From Sphingomonas sp. PsM26 (GTDB lineage: Bacteria > Pseudomonadota > Alphaproteobacteria > Sphingomonadales > Sphingomonadaceae): DNA of 64,000 bases. A program made the translations under genes and the position numbers. Where the stretch lies: contig JARUXA010000019.1 in assembly GCA_030433805.1 (NCBI GenBank), positions 39,136 to 103,135 of the forward strand, read 5' to 3'. The first letter of the stretch is position 1; every line of letters begins with the position of its first letter. The notes below the pieces were generated by a model that did not search any database, was not told where the DNA came from, and saw only the letters and a list, made by a program, of their open reading frames with translations. Shown in pieces: positions 43,690 through 52,476 of the stretch.

Positions 43690-44151
43690 ATGGTGGGGCA
43701 ATTCGAGATGCGAGTAGCTATGAAACAGCGGCCGGACGACAGGGGTGACATGTACGTGGTGCGCGACATGCGCGCAGACGACCGGGGGGCGTCGACGGCG
43801 GCACTGCTGGACGATCTGGCGCACTTGACGATGCGCGCGTTGCAGGTCCCCGTCGCGCTGATCGTGGTCGATGGTGGCGTGAACGGCTGGACGACCCGCA
43901 AGGTTGGCACCGCAGTCGATACCGCCAGCGGCGTTGCCGCAAGCATCGAGGCATCCGATCTGGCCGCACTGGCCAACCCTATCTTCGCGGAAGCGCACGG
44001 TTTCGCATTCTACGTCGCGACGCCGCTCCGCGACGCGTTCGGTATCCGATTCGGCACCTTAGCGGTCCTGAGCGAGCAGACCCGCACCGTCTGCGAGGAT
44101 GATCTCACGACGCTCCGCAAGATGGCAGGGATCGTCGAACGCCTAGTCTGA
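43690..44151 (+). CDS. Stand-alone GAF domain protein
   Basis: The product is about 150 residues, recognisable as a degenerate GAF domain by HLTMRALQVPVALIVVDGG and the end GIRFGTLAVLSEQTRTVCEDDLTTLRKMAGIVERLV. No effector domain is attached. Such proteins may bind small molecules or be light/redox sensors; the ligand is unknown. Starts at 43690, 43708 or 43720 are all possible and no ribosome site decides between them. A second stand-alone GAF protein lies at 56874. Confidence 0.7.
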   Translation: MVGQFEMRVAMKQRPDDRGDMYVVRDMRADDRGASTAALLDDLAHLTMRALQVPVALIVVDGGVNGWTTRKVGTAVDTASGVAASIEASDLAALANPIFAEAHGFAFYVATPLRDAFGIRFGTLAVLSEQTRTVCEDDLTTLRKMAGIVERLV

Positions 44152-44160
44152 CGCGATCGG

Positions 44161-44454
44161 TCAAAAATCGTTGGTCGCCGTGACCCCCTTGCGTGTCAGG
44201 ATTGCATCGCGTGCGGTCGGCTCGTCCCCGGTCCCGATCAGGAAGAATTCGACTGACAACATTCCCTCGTCGATCAGCGCCTGGACGATCCGGACGAACG
44301 CCCTGCTTTCGGGGGAAAACTCGTTGCCCAATTGCGTTGGGGACAGGTTGACCGGATTGGGCCAGCTTTTCCGGAGATACGAGAGTGCGGCCTGATTGAG
44401 CCGCACCTCGATGTTGTCCGGATCGTCATGGACCCACTGCAAAGCCAATATCAT
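44161..44454 (-). CDS. Hypothetical protein
   Basis: The product is 97 residues, acidic and soluble, with no signal peptide or membrane segment. It includes LNQAALSYLRKSWPNPVNLSP and a central ALIDEGMLSVEFFL. AGGGGCG precedes the ATG. It is convergent with the GAF gene, with under ten bases between their stops. No family recognised. Confidence 0.6.
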   Translation of the reverse strand: MILALQWVHDDPDNIEVRLNQAALSYLRKSWPNPVNLSPTQLGNEFSPESRAFVRIVQALIDEGMLSVEFFLIGTGDEPTARDAILTRKGVTATNDF

Positions 44455-44680
44455 CGCCCCTAATACATTGGCGTCGTGCTAAAATCCCGCCAGACATCGG
44501 TCCGGGATAATCCCAAGCGCTCTAAGTATACAGGCAAAATATAGGTCAAGAACGGTCTAAACACCAGTCTCGAAGAGTCCGTTTCAGACGGCGGTGCAGT
44601 AACGACGTACTATCTAATCCGAATGGTGTAGACCTGTTGACCGTTTCCCCGCTGTCGGCACTGAGCCGGCACTGGCATGG

Positions 44681-45925
44681 TTAACGCTCCGTGCCATCCT
44701 CATCGACGGCGGAAGTGTTTGGCGTTGCGCCCGTTCCCTGGCGTTGATCAGATGGTCGTGCGTTCCGCGCTGTGTCACCGGCGAGTGCGACGGCATCCGG
44801 GCGGGGGTCGGGTTCGGCAGGGGGATTGAGGAAAGTGGTCTGGGTCGGGTAGGCGAGCGCGATCCCTTCGTCGTTCAACCGTCGCACGATGGCGAGACCG
44901 AGCGTGTGCCGCGCGTCGTAGAAATCCTGGAACGCCGCGCTCGGGGAGTCGAACTGGACGTCGAAGTCGTAACTGTTGGCGCCAAAGCCGGTGAAGCCGC
45001 AGCGGACGAACTTCATCCCATTCGCTTCGATCAGGTCCTTGAGCATCGACGGCAAGGCTTCCATCGTATCGATCGGCGTCCATTGGACGACCCCGAGCGT
45101 GAACACCACGCGACGGTAATCCCGCGAACTGTTGTTGATGATTTCCTTTTCGAGCAATTGCTTGTTTGCGACGACCCGTTCCTCGCCCGTGACGCCGCGG
45201 ATGCGCGTCGACTTGAGCCCGATCGCTTCGACGGTCCCTGCGGACGAATCATAGCTGATCGCATCGCCGCGCCGGAACGGCCGATCAAAGATGATCGCGA
45301 GCGCCGCGAACAGATCGGCGAAAATGCCTTGCGCGGCGAGACCGATCGCGATGCCGCTGACGCCCAGACCCGCGACCAGCCCGGTAACGTTCACCCCGAG
45401 ATTGTCGAGCACCACGATCAACGCGATCGCGAACACCGCGAAGCTGACGAGCAAGCGGATGATCCCCATCGCGCTGCCGATCGCTTCGCCGGTATAATTT
45501 TCGCCGTGGGTTCGGTGCTCGATCGCGCCGAGGATCAATTCGCGCGCCCAAATCGCGGCCTGGAACACCGCCGAAATCGTGAACAGGAAGTTCACGACGC
45601 GCGTCACCTCGGCGGGCGGATTGGCAAACCCGATCACCAGTTTTGCGGCGAGAATCAGGATGAAGAGGTTGCCGGTCCGCGTCACTGCCTTGCCGATGAC
45701 GATCCCCCAGCCGCCCAACTGCCCCTCGCGCTGGCACAGGCGTCGGCCCATCCGTCGCGCGAAGTGCAGCGCGATCACGATCGCGGCACCGGCGGCGAAC
45801 GACACGAGCAGTTGCAGCCAATAGTCCCCGATCCAGTCGAGCGTCGTCTTGACGAGGCCCTGGACTTGGCTGTTGACGTCGCGCACGCGGATCGGCGGCA
45901 GGATCGCCGCTTGCTTGTTGCTCAT
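44681..45925 (-). CDS. MscS-family mechanosensitive ion channel
   Basis: This 414-residue protein has four or five N-terminal membrane helices. The MscS core shows the pore-lining helix with AGLGVSGIAIGLAAQGIFADLFAALAIIFDRPF and the beta domain (FRRGDAISYDSSAGTVEAIGLKSTRIR). A cytoplasmic vestibule follows. It releases solutes on hypo-osmotic shock. It starts 10 bp after the topoisomerase IB stop with AAGGTAAATCC, so the two may share a transcript. Confidence 0.94.
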   Translation of the reverse strand: MSNKQAAILPPIRVRDVNSQVQGLVKTTLDWIGDYWLQLLVSFAAGAAIVIALHFARRMGRRLCQREGQLGGWGIVIGKAVTRTGNLFILILAAKLVIGFANPPAEVTRVVNFLFTISAVFQAAIWARELILGAIEHRTHGENYTGEAIGSAMGIIRLLVSFAVFAIALIVVLDNLGVNVTGLVAGLGVSGIAIGLAAQGIFADLFAALAIIFDRPFRRGDAISYDSSAGTVEAIGLKSTRIRGVTGEERVVANKQLLEKEIINNSSRDYRRVVFTLGVVQWTPIDTMEALPSMLKDLIEANGMKFVRCGFTGFGANSYDFDVQFDSPSAAFQDFYDARHTLGLAIVRRLNDEGIALAYPTQTTFLNPPAEPDPRPDAVALAGDTARNARPSDQRQGTGATPNTSAVDEDGTER

Positions 45926-45935
45926 GGATTTACCT

Positions 45936-46964
45936 TCAGGCTGCGCCGACGAGAACGGGGGCTTCGGCGGTGACCGCGCCGTTCTCCAGAAATGCGATCA
46001 GGCCGCGTTCGGTGCGGCTGAGATATTGGGTCGATCGCGGCAGGCGCAAACCGACGCGAAACGCGCTCTGCCCGTCCTTAACCAGCGCCAGAACGGCAGG
46101 ATGCACGTAGGATTTGCGCGCAATCGCGGGCGTATTGCCAAGCGCCTCGCATACCGGCTCGAGCATCGTCTTCAGACTGATGTCCTGTTTCGCTTGCGCC
46201 AACGCTTCGAACGCGAGGACGCTCGCACTCCAGGTGCGGAAATGTTTCGCGGTGAAATCGCTGCCCATCGCGTCGCGGATGTAGGCGTTGACGTCGGACG
46301 AACTGACCGGGTGGCAGCAGCCCTCGGCATCGACCCAACGAAACAGATGCTGTCCGGGCAGATCCTGGCAGCGTTTGACGAACCGACTGAGCGACCCGTC
46401 GGTGATCGTCAGCATCCGCATCTTGCCCGACTTTGCCTTGAACTGCAGCTTGAGCGATTGTCCCGTCAGTGCCGCATGGCGCTTGCGCAGCGTTGTCGCC
46501 CCGAAGCTCTTGTTCGACTTCACATAGCCTTCGTTGCCAATGCGGACCTTGCCGAGATCGAGCAGCCGGACGACCGCGGCCACCGCCATGTCCTTGTCGA
46601 GCCCGCGTCGTTTCAGGTCCGCTTCGACCCGCGCACGCAGCTTCGACAGGGAGTGCCCGAACGGTGCGCACAACTCGTATTTTGCGGCTTCCTGTGTTTC
46701 ACGGAAACCGACGTGATAACGATACTGCTTGCGACCCTTTTCGTCCCACCCGACCGCCTGAATGTGCCCGTTGGGGGAAGGGCAGAACCACGCGTCTCGA
46801 TATGCGGGCGGCAGGCCGATCGCGTTCAGTCGATCAATTTCCGCGCGATCGGTAATGCGGGCACCGTCGGCGTCGTGATAGCCCCAGCCATGTCGCATCT
46901 TGCGCCGCGTGATGCCGGGGTCGCTGTCGTCGTGATAGGAGATGGCCGGAGTCTGTTGCGACAT
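45936..46964 (-). CDS. DNA topoisomerase IB (poxvirus-type)
   Basis: This enzyme relaxes supercoils by single-strand cleavage through a 3'-phosphotyrosine. The 342-residue product has IGLPPAYRDAWFCPSPNGHIQAVGWDEKGRKQYRYH, typical of the family. The catalytic tyrosine is in ARKSYVHPAVLA (about residue 290), and the accompanying Arg and His are in RTWSASVLAFE-type and AKHFRTW positions. The start is at MSQQTP (46964); the longer frame is not supported. Confidence 0.93.
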   Translation of the reverse strand: MSQQTPAISYHDDSDPGITRRKMRHGWGYHDADGARITDRAEIDRLNAIGLPPAYRDAWFCPSPNGHIQAVGWDEKGRKQYRYHVGFRETQEAAKYELCAPFGHSLSKLRARVEADLKRRGLDKDMAVAAVVRLLDLGKVRIGNEGYVKSNKSFGATTLRKRHAALTGQSLKLQFKAKSGKMRMLTITDGSLSRFVKRCQDLPGQHLFRWVDAEGCCHPVSSSDVNAYIRDAMGSDFTAKHFRTWSASVLAFEALAQAKQDISLKTMLEPVCEALGNTPAIARKSYVHPAVLALVKDGQSAFRVGLRLPRSTQYLSRTERGLIAFLENGAVTAEAPVLVGAA

Positions 46965-47084
46965 TGTCCGGGATGAATGCACGGCTGGGCGCATCGTTCC
47001 GGAACAGCCGCCCCGCCTCACGGGTTGAGCAGCGCGAGCCCCTAAAGGCTCCACCCCCCGATCTTTTACGTACCGGAGACTATC

Positions 47085-47666
47085 ATGGCCGAGCTATCGC
47101 AAGCGCACGTGCTCATCATCGCGACCGACGGTTTCGAACAGGCCGAACTGTTCGAGCCGCGCAAGGCGTTGCTCGATGCGGGCGTCAAGGTCACGCTGGC
47201 GTCGATCAAGACCGATCCCATTCAGGGCATGGTGTTCGACGACAAGGGCGACACGATCACCCCGGACACGACGCTCGACGAAGTCGATACCGAGGACTTC
47301 ACCGCGTTGTTGCTGCCGGGCGGCGTCGGCAATCCGGATAAGTTGCGGATGAACGATCGCGCGGTCGAGATCATCGAGGAGTTCGCCGACGATGGCAAGC
47401 TGATCGCGGCGATCTGTCATGCACCGTGGTTGCTGATCGAAGCCGATGTGGTCGATGGCCGCCGGATGACGAGCTGGCCGTCGCTTCGCGTCGATCTGGC
47501 GAATGCCGGCGCCGAAGTGGTCGACAAGGAAGTCGTCCGCGATGGGCCGTTCATCACCAGCCGCAAGCCCGATGACATCCCGGCATTCAACAAGGCGATC
47601 CTGGCGGCACTGCAGGAAGACCTCGACGATCAGGAAGCGGACGAGGACGACACCGAGGAGGCATGA
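47085..47666 (+). CDS. DJ-1/PfpI family protein (type 1 glutamine amidotransferase-like)
   Basis: The product is 193 residues. The nucleophile elbow ICHAPWLLIEADVVDGRRMTSWPSL has the catalytic Cys about residue 107 in family position, preceded by an aspartate/glutamate pocket (DGFEQAELFEPRKALLDAGV). Members are proteases, deglycases or chaperones active in stress. A possible EcfG-like GGAAC...GTT pair lies 60-85 bp upstream (47001-47026). Acidic C-terminus. Confidence 0.9.
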   Translation: MAELSQAHVLIIATDGFEQAELFEPRKALLDAGVKVTLASIKTDPIQGMVFDDKGDTITPDTTLDEVDTEDFTALLLPGGVGNPDKLRMNDRAVEIIEEFADDGKLIAAICHAPWLLIEADVVDGRRMTSWPSLRVDLANAGAEVVDKEVVRDGPFITSRKPDDIPAFNKAILAALQEDLDDQEADEDDTEEA

Positions 47667-47843
47667 GTACCCGGACGGGCTCGCCGATGCTTGGCGAGCC
47701 CGTCCACCGGATCCTGCACCGCGCGTTTGCCCCCCGTATACCTCCCGGACCAACTTCCGAGGGCGGGCGCGAGGTTCCCGCACTAGCGCCCGCCGCGCGC
47801 GTGTTTACCAGATCCACACCGATGACATGGCAGAGTCCGCGCC

Positions 47844-48632
47844 GTGGCCATCCGCTCCAACCCTGAACAAGTGATCCCGGTCGCACCGATCGTCGGGGCG
47901 ATGGTCGGTGCCTGCGCGGCGGTTGCCTTTGCGATCGTGCCTATGGCGTTGGTAGAGCGGATCCTCATCGCCGGCGGAATCGCGTCGCTCGCTTCGGCGG
48001 CGGCGCCTCCGCTTGGCTTCACCGCGCGGGTGCTGCTCGTGGTGGTCGGCGGCGGGGGGCTGGGCCTTATCGCATGGTTGGCCTCGGGCCTGCTGCTCGG
48101 TCCGGCCGATGCCCCGATCGAAGGGGAGGGCTTCGTTCTGCATCGGTCCGGGCAAGACGAGGATGACGCGCCGCTGCTGCGCAGGGCGGACCCACAGTCC
48201 GATGCTCCTCCCCGGGCTCCACTGCGTGCACATCGCGATCTTGGCACGGGGATTCCGGACGTTTCGTCTCGTCCCGCCGTGGCGATGCGACCCACGGTGG
48301 CGGAAGGGGATCGCAATCCATCGATCCTTGTTGGCGAGCGCACGCTGCCCGATACGCAGGCCGAACCAGTGGCCGCCTATGACGCGGACCCGTCGAAGGG
48401 AGATGCGGCATCAGACCGCACGCACGCGGCCCCGAGCCCTTCGGTCAAGGGTGACCCGGCAGAAACGATCCACGCCTTGCTCGACCGGCTTGAGCGGGTC
48501 CTGCAACGTGGGGCGGCGGGGCAGGATGCAACCGCAAGTGCGATGTCGATGGCGCCGCCGGCCCGGCCACCGGCGGGCGCATTCGAGGATACGCTCGCGA
48601 CGCTGCGCGCGCTGGCACAGCGTTCGCGCTAG
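47844..48632 (+). CDS. Hypothetical membrane protein
   Basis: The product is 262 residues. Two hydrophobic segments (about 12-52 and 58-85, with VLLVVVGGGGLGLIAWLA) are followed by a long, disordered, Pro/Ala/Asp-rich cytosolic region and a short C-terminal coil (PAETIHALLDRLERVLQR). GTG start at 47844. No family recognised. It is convergent with the small gene at 48629, with a 4-bp overlap of stops. Confidence 0.65.
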   Translation: MAIRSNPEQVIPVAPIVGAMVGACAAVAFAIVPMALVERILIAGGIASLASAAAPPLGFTARVLLVVVGGGGLGLIAWLASGLLLGPADAPIEGEGFVLHRSGQDEDDAPLLRRADPQSDAPPRAPLRAHRDLGTGIPDVSSRPAVAMRPTVAEGDRNPSILVGERTLPDTQAEPVAAYDADPSKGDAASDRTHAAPSPSVKGDPAETIHALLDRLERVLQRGAAGQDATASAMSMAPPARPPAGAFEDTLATLRALAQRSR

Positions 48633-48937
48633 GTTTCAACGGTCAGCACCTCGATGCCGACGTCTGCACCGGTGTCGGTTCGCACCGTTGTCGCGACGAT
48701 CAAGTCCGCGACCAGATGCCCGCGTAGCGGCAAGTCGACTTCGTCCAGCCCCGCGATCCACGCGTCGGTTCCGGCACCTTCGATCGCAAGCGCCATCCTG
48801 TGACACGCGCCGACGAATGTCGCGCTCGCCCAACGGCGGCTTTCGGTAGCGTGCCATGATAGCGAAAGGCCGCACCGCTCGGCATGGCGTTCCAGCACGC
48901 GCCGCAGCAATGTCGCTGCATCCGGGCCCCGGCTCAT
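48629..48937 (-). CDS. Hypothetical protein
   Basis: The product is 102 residues, soluble, with mixed alpha/beta character: LLRRVLERHAERCGLSLSWHATESRRWASATFVG, then WIAGLDEVDLPLRGHLVADLIV. It overlaps the gene at 48934 by ATGA, forming a two-gene unit divergent from an S24-type repressor, so it may be under its control. No family recognised. Confidence 0.65.
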   Translation of the reverse strand: MSRGPDAATLLRRVLERHAERCGLSLSWHATESRRWASATFVGACHRMALAIEGAGTDAWIAGLDEVDLPLRGHLVADLIVATTVRTDTGADVGIEVLTVET

Positions 48938-49119
48938 CGCGCTGCCTCGTCATGTTGGGCAAGGAAGGTTTCGATCCGGCGCACCATCTGCTCGCCTGGC
49001 TCGCGCCCGCGTCGCAGGTCGTCGACCAGCCGCGGATCGCCCACCGCCAGACGCCCGAACCTGGTTCGTGGCATGGCCGTTTCACGCAGATAACGATCGA
49101 TCTTGTGCAGCACCGACAT
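48934..49119 (-). CDS. Small hypothetical protein, possibly DNA-binding
   Basis: The product is 61 residues, basic: MSVLHKIDRYLRETAMPRTRFGRLAVGDPRLVDDLRRGREPGEQM. The central portion looks like a helix-turn-helix of repressor type (TRFGRLAVGDPRLVDDLRRGR), though too short to be sure. GGGAAGGGCAAAC precedes the ATG. It is coupled to the following gene and divergent from the S24 regulator. Confidence 0.65.
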   Translation of the reverse strand: MSVLHKIDRYLRETAMPRTRFGRLAVGDPRLVDDLRRGREPGEQMVRRIETFLAQHDEAAR

Positions 49120-49181
49120 GTTTGCCCTTCCCGGTTGAGTCGCTGTATGTTCATGATGTGTTCCGCCATTTCCAACTTGTC

Positions 49182-49195
49182 TAGGAATTTTCCTA
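49182..49195. promoter_or_regulatory. Candidate operator of the S24-type repressor
   Basis: TAGGAATTTTCCTA has 6-bp inverted arms around TT and lies 11 bp upstream of the repressor ATG. It falls between possible -35 (TTGTCT) and -10 (TATGGT) elements. Operator function is inferred only from symmetry and position. Confidence 0.45.
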
Positions 49196-49205
49196 TGGTA
49201 TCGTC

Positions 49206-49838
49206 ATGACCATGGTCGCAGCCGATCCTCGTGCCCGCCTTGAGGCGCTGATTGTCGAGCACGGCGTTGGTTATGCCGCGCTGTCGCGGATGTTGCGACG
49301 GAACGACGCGTACCTTCAGCAATATGTCCGACGCGGGACCCCGCGGATCCTCGCAGAACGCGATCGTGCGTTGCTCGCGGCGTATTTCCGTATCGATCAG
49401 AGCGAATTGGGTGGCCCGCCGACGCCGTCGATGGCCGCGATCCGGCGTCTGGCGGTGGAGGCATCCGCAGGGGCCGGCGCGTCGGTCGACCCGTCCGACG
49501 AGCGGGATGGCGCTCGCACGATGCTGCTTGATCCGCGGCTGCTTGCCGACCTGCGGCTGGCATCGGAGGACGCAAGCATGCTGACCGCGCGCGGTGATTC
49601 GATGCTGCCGACGATCGCGGACGGGGATACGCTGGTGGTGGACGAACGCGACCGGAAAATGGGGCCTCGTCCCGCGATCTTCGTCTTGCGGCACGAGGGC
49701 GTGCTGCTGGTCAAGCGGGTGTCACGGCGCGACGGCGGTATCGTCATCGCCAGCGACAATCCGGCCTATCCCGTGATCCAGACGTCGCATGCCGACATCA
49801 TCGGGCGGGTCGTGTGGCTGTCACGCGCGCTGCGATGA
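49206..49838 (+). CDS. LexA/CI-like repressor with S24 autoprotease domain
   Basis: The product is 210 residues. The N-terminal HTH-like region (RLEALIVEHGVGYAALSRMLRRNDAYLQQYVRRG) is followed by an S24 peptidase domain with nucleophile Ser in TARGDSMLPTIADGD (about residue 133) and lysine in GVLLVKRVSRRD (about 170). No typical Ala-Gly cleavage site was identified with confidence. This is not LexA of the SOS response by sequence; it resembles repressors annotated as helix-turn-helix S24 proteins, and may also govern the divergent pair at 48629-49119. Confidence 0.87.
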   Translation: MTMVAADPRARLEALIVEHGVGYAALSRMLRRNDAYLQQYVRRGTPRILAERDRALLAAYFRIDQSELGGPPTPSMAAIRRLAVEASAGAGASVDPSDERDGARTMLLDPRLLADLRLASEDASMLTARGDSMLPTIADGDTLVVDERDRKMGPRPAIFVLRHEGVLLVKRVSRRDGGIVIASDNPAYPVIQTSHADIIGRVVWLSRALR

Positions 49839-49853
49839 CGCGCGATTGGCGAT

Positions 49854-50042
49854 TCAGCCGTCGCGCTTGCGGTCCAGCAGCCAGATGGCCAGCGACATGG
49901 CGATACCCGCCGACAACCCCGCGAGGAACCCCCGCGTCGGCCCCAGCGCGGTCAGCAGGCCGATCGCAGCGCCGAGCATGGCGCCCAGCGCGATCAGGAA
50001 ACCACCGGCGAGCGGGGAGCGGGGCGGTTGGGGAGCGGGCAT
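49854..50042 (-). CDS. Small two-helix membrane protein
   Basis: The product is 62 residues, with a Pro-rich N-terminus and two hydrophobic helices (GGFLIALGAMLGAAIGLLTALG and GFLAGLSAGIAMSLAIWLL), ending in DRKRDG. Convergent with the repressor gene. No function assigned. Confidence 0.65.
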   Translation of the reverse strand: MPAPQPPRSPLAGGFLIALGAMLGAAIGLLTALGPTRGFLAGLSAGIAMSLAIWLLDRKRDG

Positions 50043-50223
50043 GATCGGCGCTCTGCCATGTCGCGTGCACGGACGCCAGCGTCCCGATCCGGGAAGCGTG
50101 GATCACCCGGAACACAAACGCGCAAATGCCGTGTTGCGGACGCGTGACGCGGCCGACAAGAGTTGGTAGGCGCCCCCTGTTCCGGGCGGATCTTGCGTTG
50201 CCTCGGGACCTTTTGGAGCCAGA

Positions 50224-50436
50224 ATGCCGCATCTCCCATACCTCGCCGACCGCGCCGAATTGACCGATGCGAGCGACCTGATCACCATGTTCGGCAGCGA
50301 TGCGCGATCCGAAGCGGCGGCACGTGCGGACCGCAGCCGCGATCTTGGCAATTACCTGCATTTTTGCCGCTGGCGTCAGATCGAACGGTTGATTGGCTGG
50401 CTTTCGTCCGACCGCGCGATCGGCACGGTCCACTAA
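50224..50436 (+). CDS. Small hypothetical protein
   Basis: The product is 70 residues, soluble. The reading frame opens MPHLPYLADRAELTDASDLI and has CRWRQIERLIGWLSSD near the end. TTTGGAGCCAGA gives a good ribosome site. It precedes tamA by 54 bp. Similar short proteins are seen widely as hypothetical; no family can be named. Confidence 0.6.
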   Translation: MPHLPYLADRAELTDASDLITMFGSDARSEAAARADRSRDLGNYLHFCRWRQIERLIGWLSSDRAIGTVH

Positions 50437-50490
50437 AGCGCTACAGCAATCCTCTGTTGCTTCGCAGATTGGCGGGCTAGGAGGGCGACC

Positions 50491-52476
50491 ATGTCGTTTC
50501 CGGTTGGGCGGCGGGGCCAGTTGCTTGCCGCCGTCGGGGTCTTTGTCGTGGGGTGTCCGGGCGCGGTTGCACAGGTGCGTCCGGCCGAGGAGTCCGCCGG
50601 TCCGGCGATTCCCGCCATCCCCGCCGAGCCGCAACGCCTCGACCCGCAATCGCCGATGGCAGATCTTCCGGGTCTGGGGGTCGACTGGCCCGACCTGTCG
50701 AAGGCCCCGACCGAGCCCGTCGCCGCGACCAGCGCCGCCACGGTGACCGGCGAGGTCCGCTACAGCTACCGTGTCGACGGGATCGACAGCGTTGCCAGCG
50801 CGCTGCTGCGCGAACGGTTCGATCAATTGTCGACGCTGAAGGCGAATGACGGCCAGCCCGCCAACGCCGCACAACTCGATCGCCGCGCTCGCGAAGATGC
50901 GACGTTACTCACCTCGCTGCTCAAGGCGGACGGCTATTATGATGCGCGCGTCGCGACGCGGGTCGAGCCCAATACGCTTCGACCGCTCGTGGTGCTCGAT
51001 GCCGATCCGGGGGTCCTCTACAAGTTCAGCGGAGTGACTCTGTCAGGAGTTGCAGGTGCAGGCGACAAGGAGGCGTTGCTGCGCAATGCGTTCGGCGTGC
51101 GTGCCGGCGACCCGGTCAATTCCGATACGATCGTTGCGGGACAGACCGCATTGGCCACGACGATCACAGACAAGGGCTTTCCCTTCGCGGTGGTCGGCGA
51201 TCCCGCGATCGTCGTCGACCGCGCGGCGCGCACCGCGACGCTCGACGTGGCGGTCGTGCCGGGGGCGGAGCGGCGGTTCGGGCATGTCGTGATGACGTCC
51301 GGCGAGCAGGTGTTCGATGCGAAACACGTGCAGGATATCGCGCGCTTCACGCCCGGTAACCCGTATGATGCGTCCGCGCTGGTGGATTTGCGACGCGCGT
51401 TGATCCAGACCGCGCTCGTCTCGACGGTCAAGGTCGAGCCGGTCGAGGGCCAGACCCCCGGCACGGTCGACATCGCGGTCGGCGTCGAACGCGCGCCGCC
51501 GCACACGATCGCGGGGGAGATCGGCTATGGCACTGGCGAAGGCGCGCGCTCCGAAATCAGCTGGACGCATCGCAACCTGTTCCCGCCCGAGGGCGGGCTG
51601 ACGCTGCGCGGCGTGCTCGGCACGCAGGAGCAATTGGCGAGCGTCATTTTTCGGCGCAACAACTTCAAGGGCCGTGACCGGATCCTGACGGCGTCGATCA
51701 CTGCCTCCAACCTGAAGCGTAACGCCTATCAGGCGCGCACGTTCGGGCTGGCGGCAAGCCTCGAGCGGCAGACCAACATCTTCTTCCAGAAGAAATGGAC
51801 GTGGTCGCTCGGCGGGGAATTGCTGGCATCGGACGAGCGCGATGTGATCGTAACCACGGGCGCGCCGCGGCGGCGGACCTATTTCATCGGCGCGCTGCCT
51901 TCGACGCTCAGCTACGACGGGTCGGACGATCTGTTGAACCCGTCGCGTGGGTTCCGCCTGAGCGGGCGCTTCTCGCCCGAACTGTCACTGCAGGGCAACG
52001 TCTTCGGCTATTCCCGCGTCCAACTCGACGCGAGCACCTATCGCAGCGTCGCGAAGGGCACCGTGCTGGCCGGGCGTGTGCGGCTGGGGACGATCGTCGG
52101 CGCGCCGCGCGATGCGATTGCGCCGTCACGCCGTTTCTATGCGGGCGGCGGGGCGTCGGTGCGCGGCTATGGCTATCAGGACATCGGCCCGCGCGACCCC
52201 AATAACGATCCGATCGGCGGGCGCAGTCTCTCCGAATTCTCGATCGAGGCGCGGGTCAAGGCGTTCGGGAATTTCGGCATCGTGCCGTTCTTCGACGGCG
52301 GCAACATCTACACCAGCGCGCTGCCGAGCTTTACGGGGATGCGCTACGGCGCCGGGATCGGGGTGCGCTATTACACCAATTTCGGCCCGATCCGGATCGA
52401 CGTCGGCACGCCGGTCAACCCGGTCAAGGGCGATCCGCGCGTTGCGGTCTATGTCTCGCTGGGGCAGGCGTTTTGA
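50491..52476 (+). CDS. tamA: TamA, outer-membrane subunit of the translocation and assembly module
   Basis: This 661-residue Omp85-family protein has a signal peptide (residues 1-28, ...GAVAQ). POTRA domains (about 90-330) contain LLKADGYYDARVATRVE and GFPFAVVGDPAIVVDRAARTATLDVAVVPG. A C-terminal 16-strand barrel follows, with YGTGEGARSEISWTHRNLF and the RFYAGGGASVRGYGYQDIGPRD motif (VRGYGYQ) characteristic of Omp85. AGGAGGGCGACC precedes the ATG. It is coupled by a TTGA overlap to tamB. Confidence 0.94.
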   Translation: MSFPVGRRGQLLAAVGVFVVGCPGAVAQVRPAEESAGPAIPAIPAEPQRLDPQSPMADLPGLGVDWPDLSKAPTEPVAATSAATVTGEVRYSYRVDGIDSVASALLRERFDQLSTLKANDGQPANAAQLDRRAREDATLLTSLLKADGYYDARVATRVEPNTLRPLVVLDADPGVLYKFSGVTLSGVAGAGDKEALLRNAFGVRAGDPVNSDTIVAGQTALATTITDKGFPFAVVGDPAIVVDRAARTATLDVAVVPGAERRFGHVVMTSGEQVFDAKHVQDIARFTPGNPYDASALVDLRRALIQTALVSTVKVEPVEGQTPGTVDIAVGVERAPPHTIAGEIGYGTGEGARSEISWTHRNLFPPEGGLTLRGVLGTQEQLASVIFRRNNFKGRDRILTASITASNLKRNAYQARTFGLAASLERQTNIFFQKKWTWSLGGELLASDERDVIVTTGAPRRRTYFIGALPSTLSYDGSDDLLNPSRGFRLSGRFSPELSLQGNVFGYSRVQLDASTYRSVAKGTVLAGRVRLGTIVGAPRDAIAPSRRFYAGGGASVRGYGYQDIGPRDPNNDPIGGRSLSEFSIEARVKAFGNFGIVPFFDGGNIYTSALPSFTGMRYGAGIGVRYYTNFGPIRIDVGTPVNPVKGDPRVAVYVSLGQAF

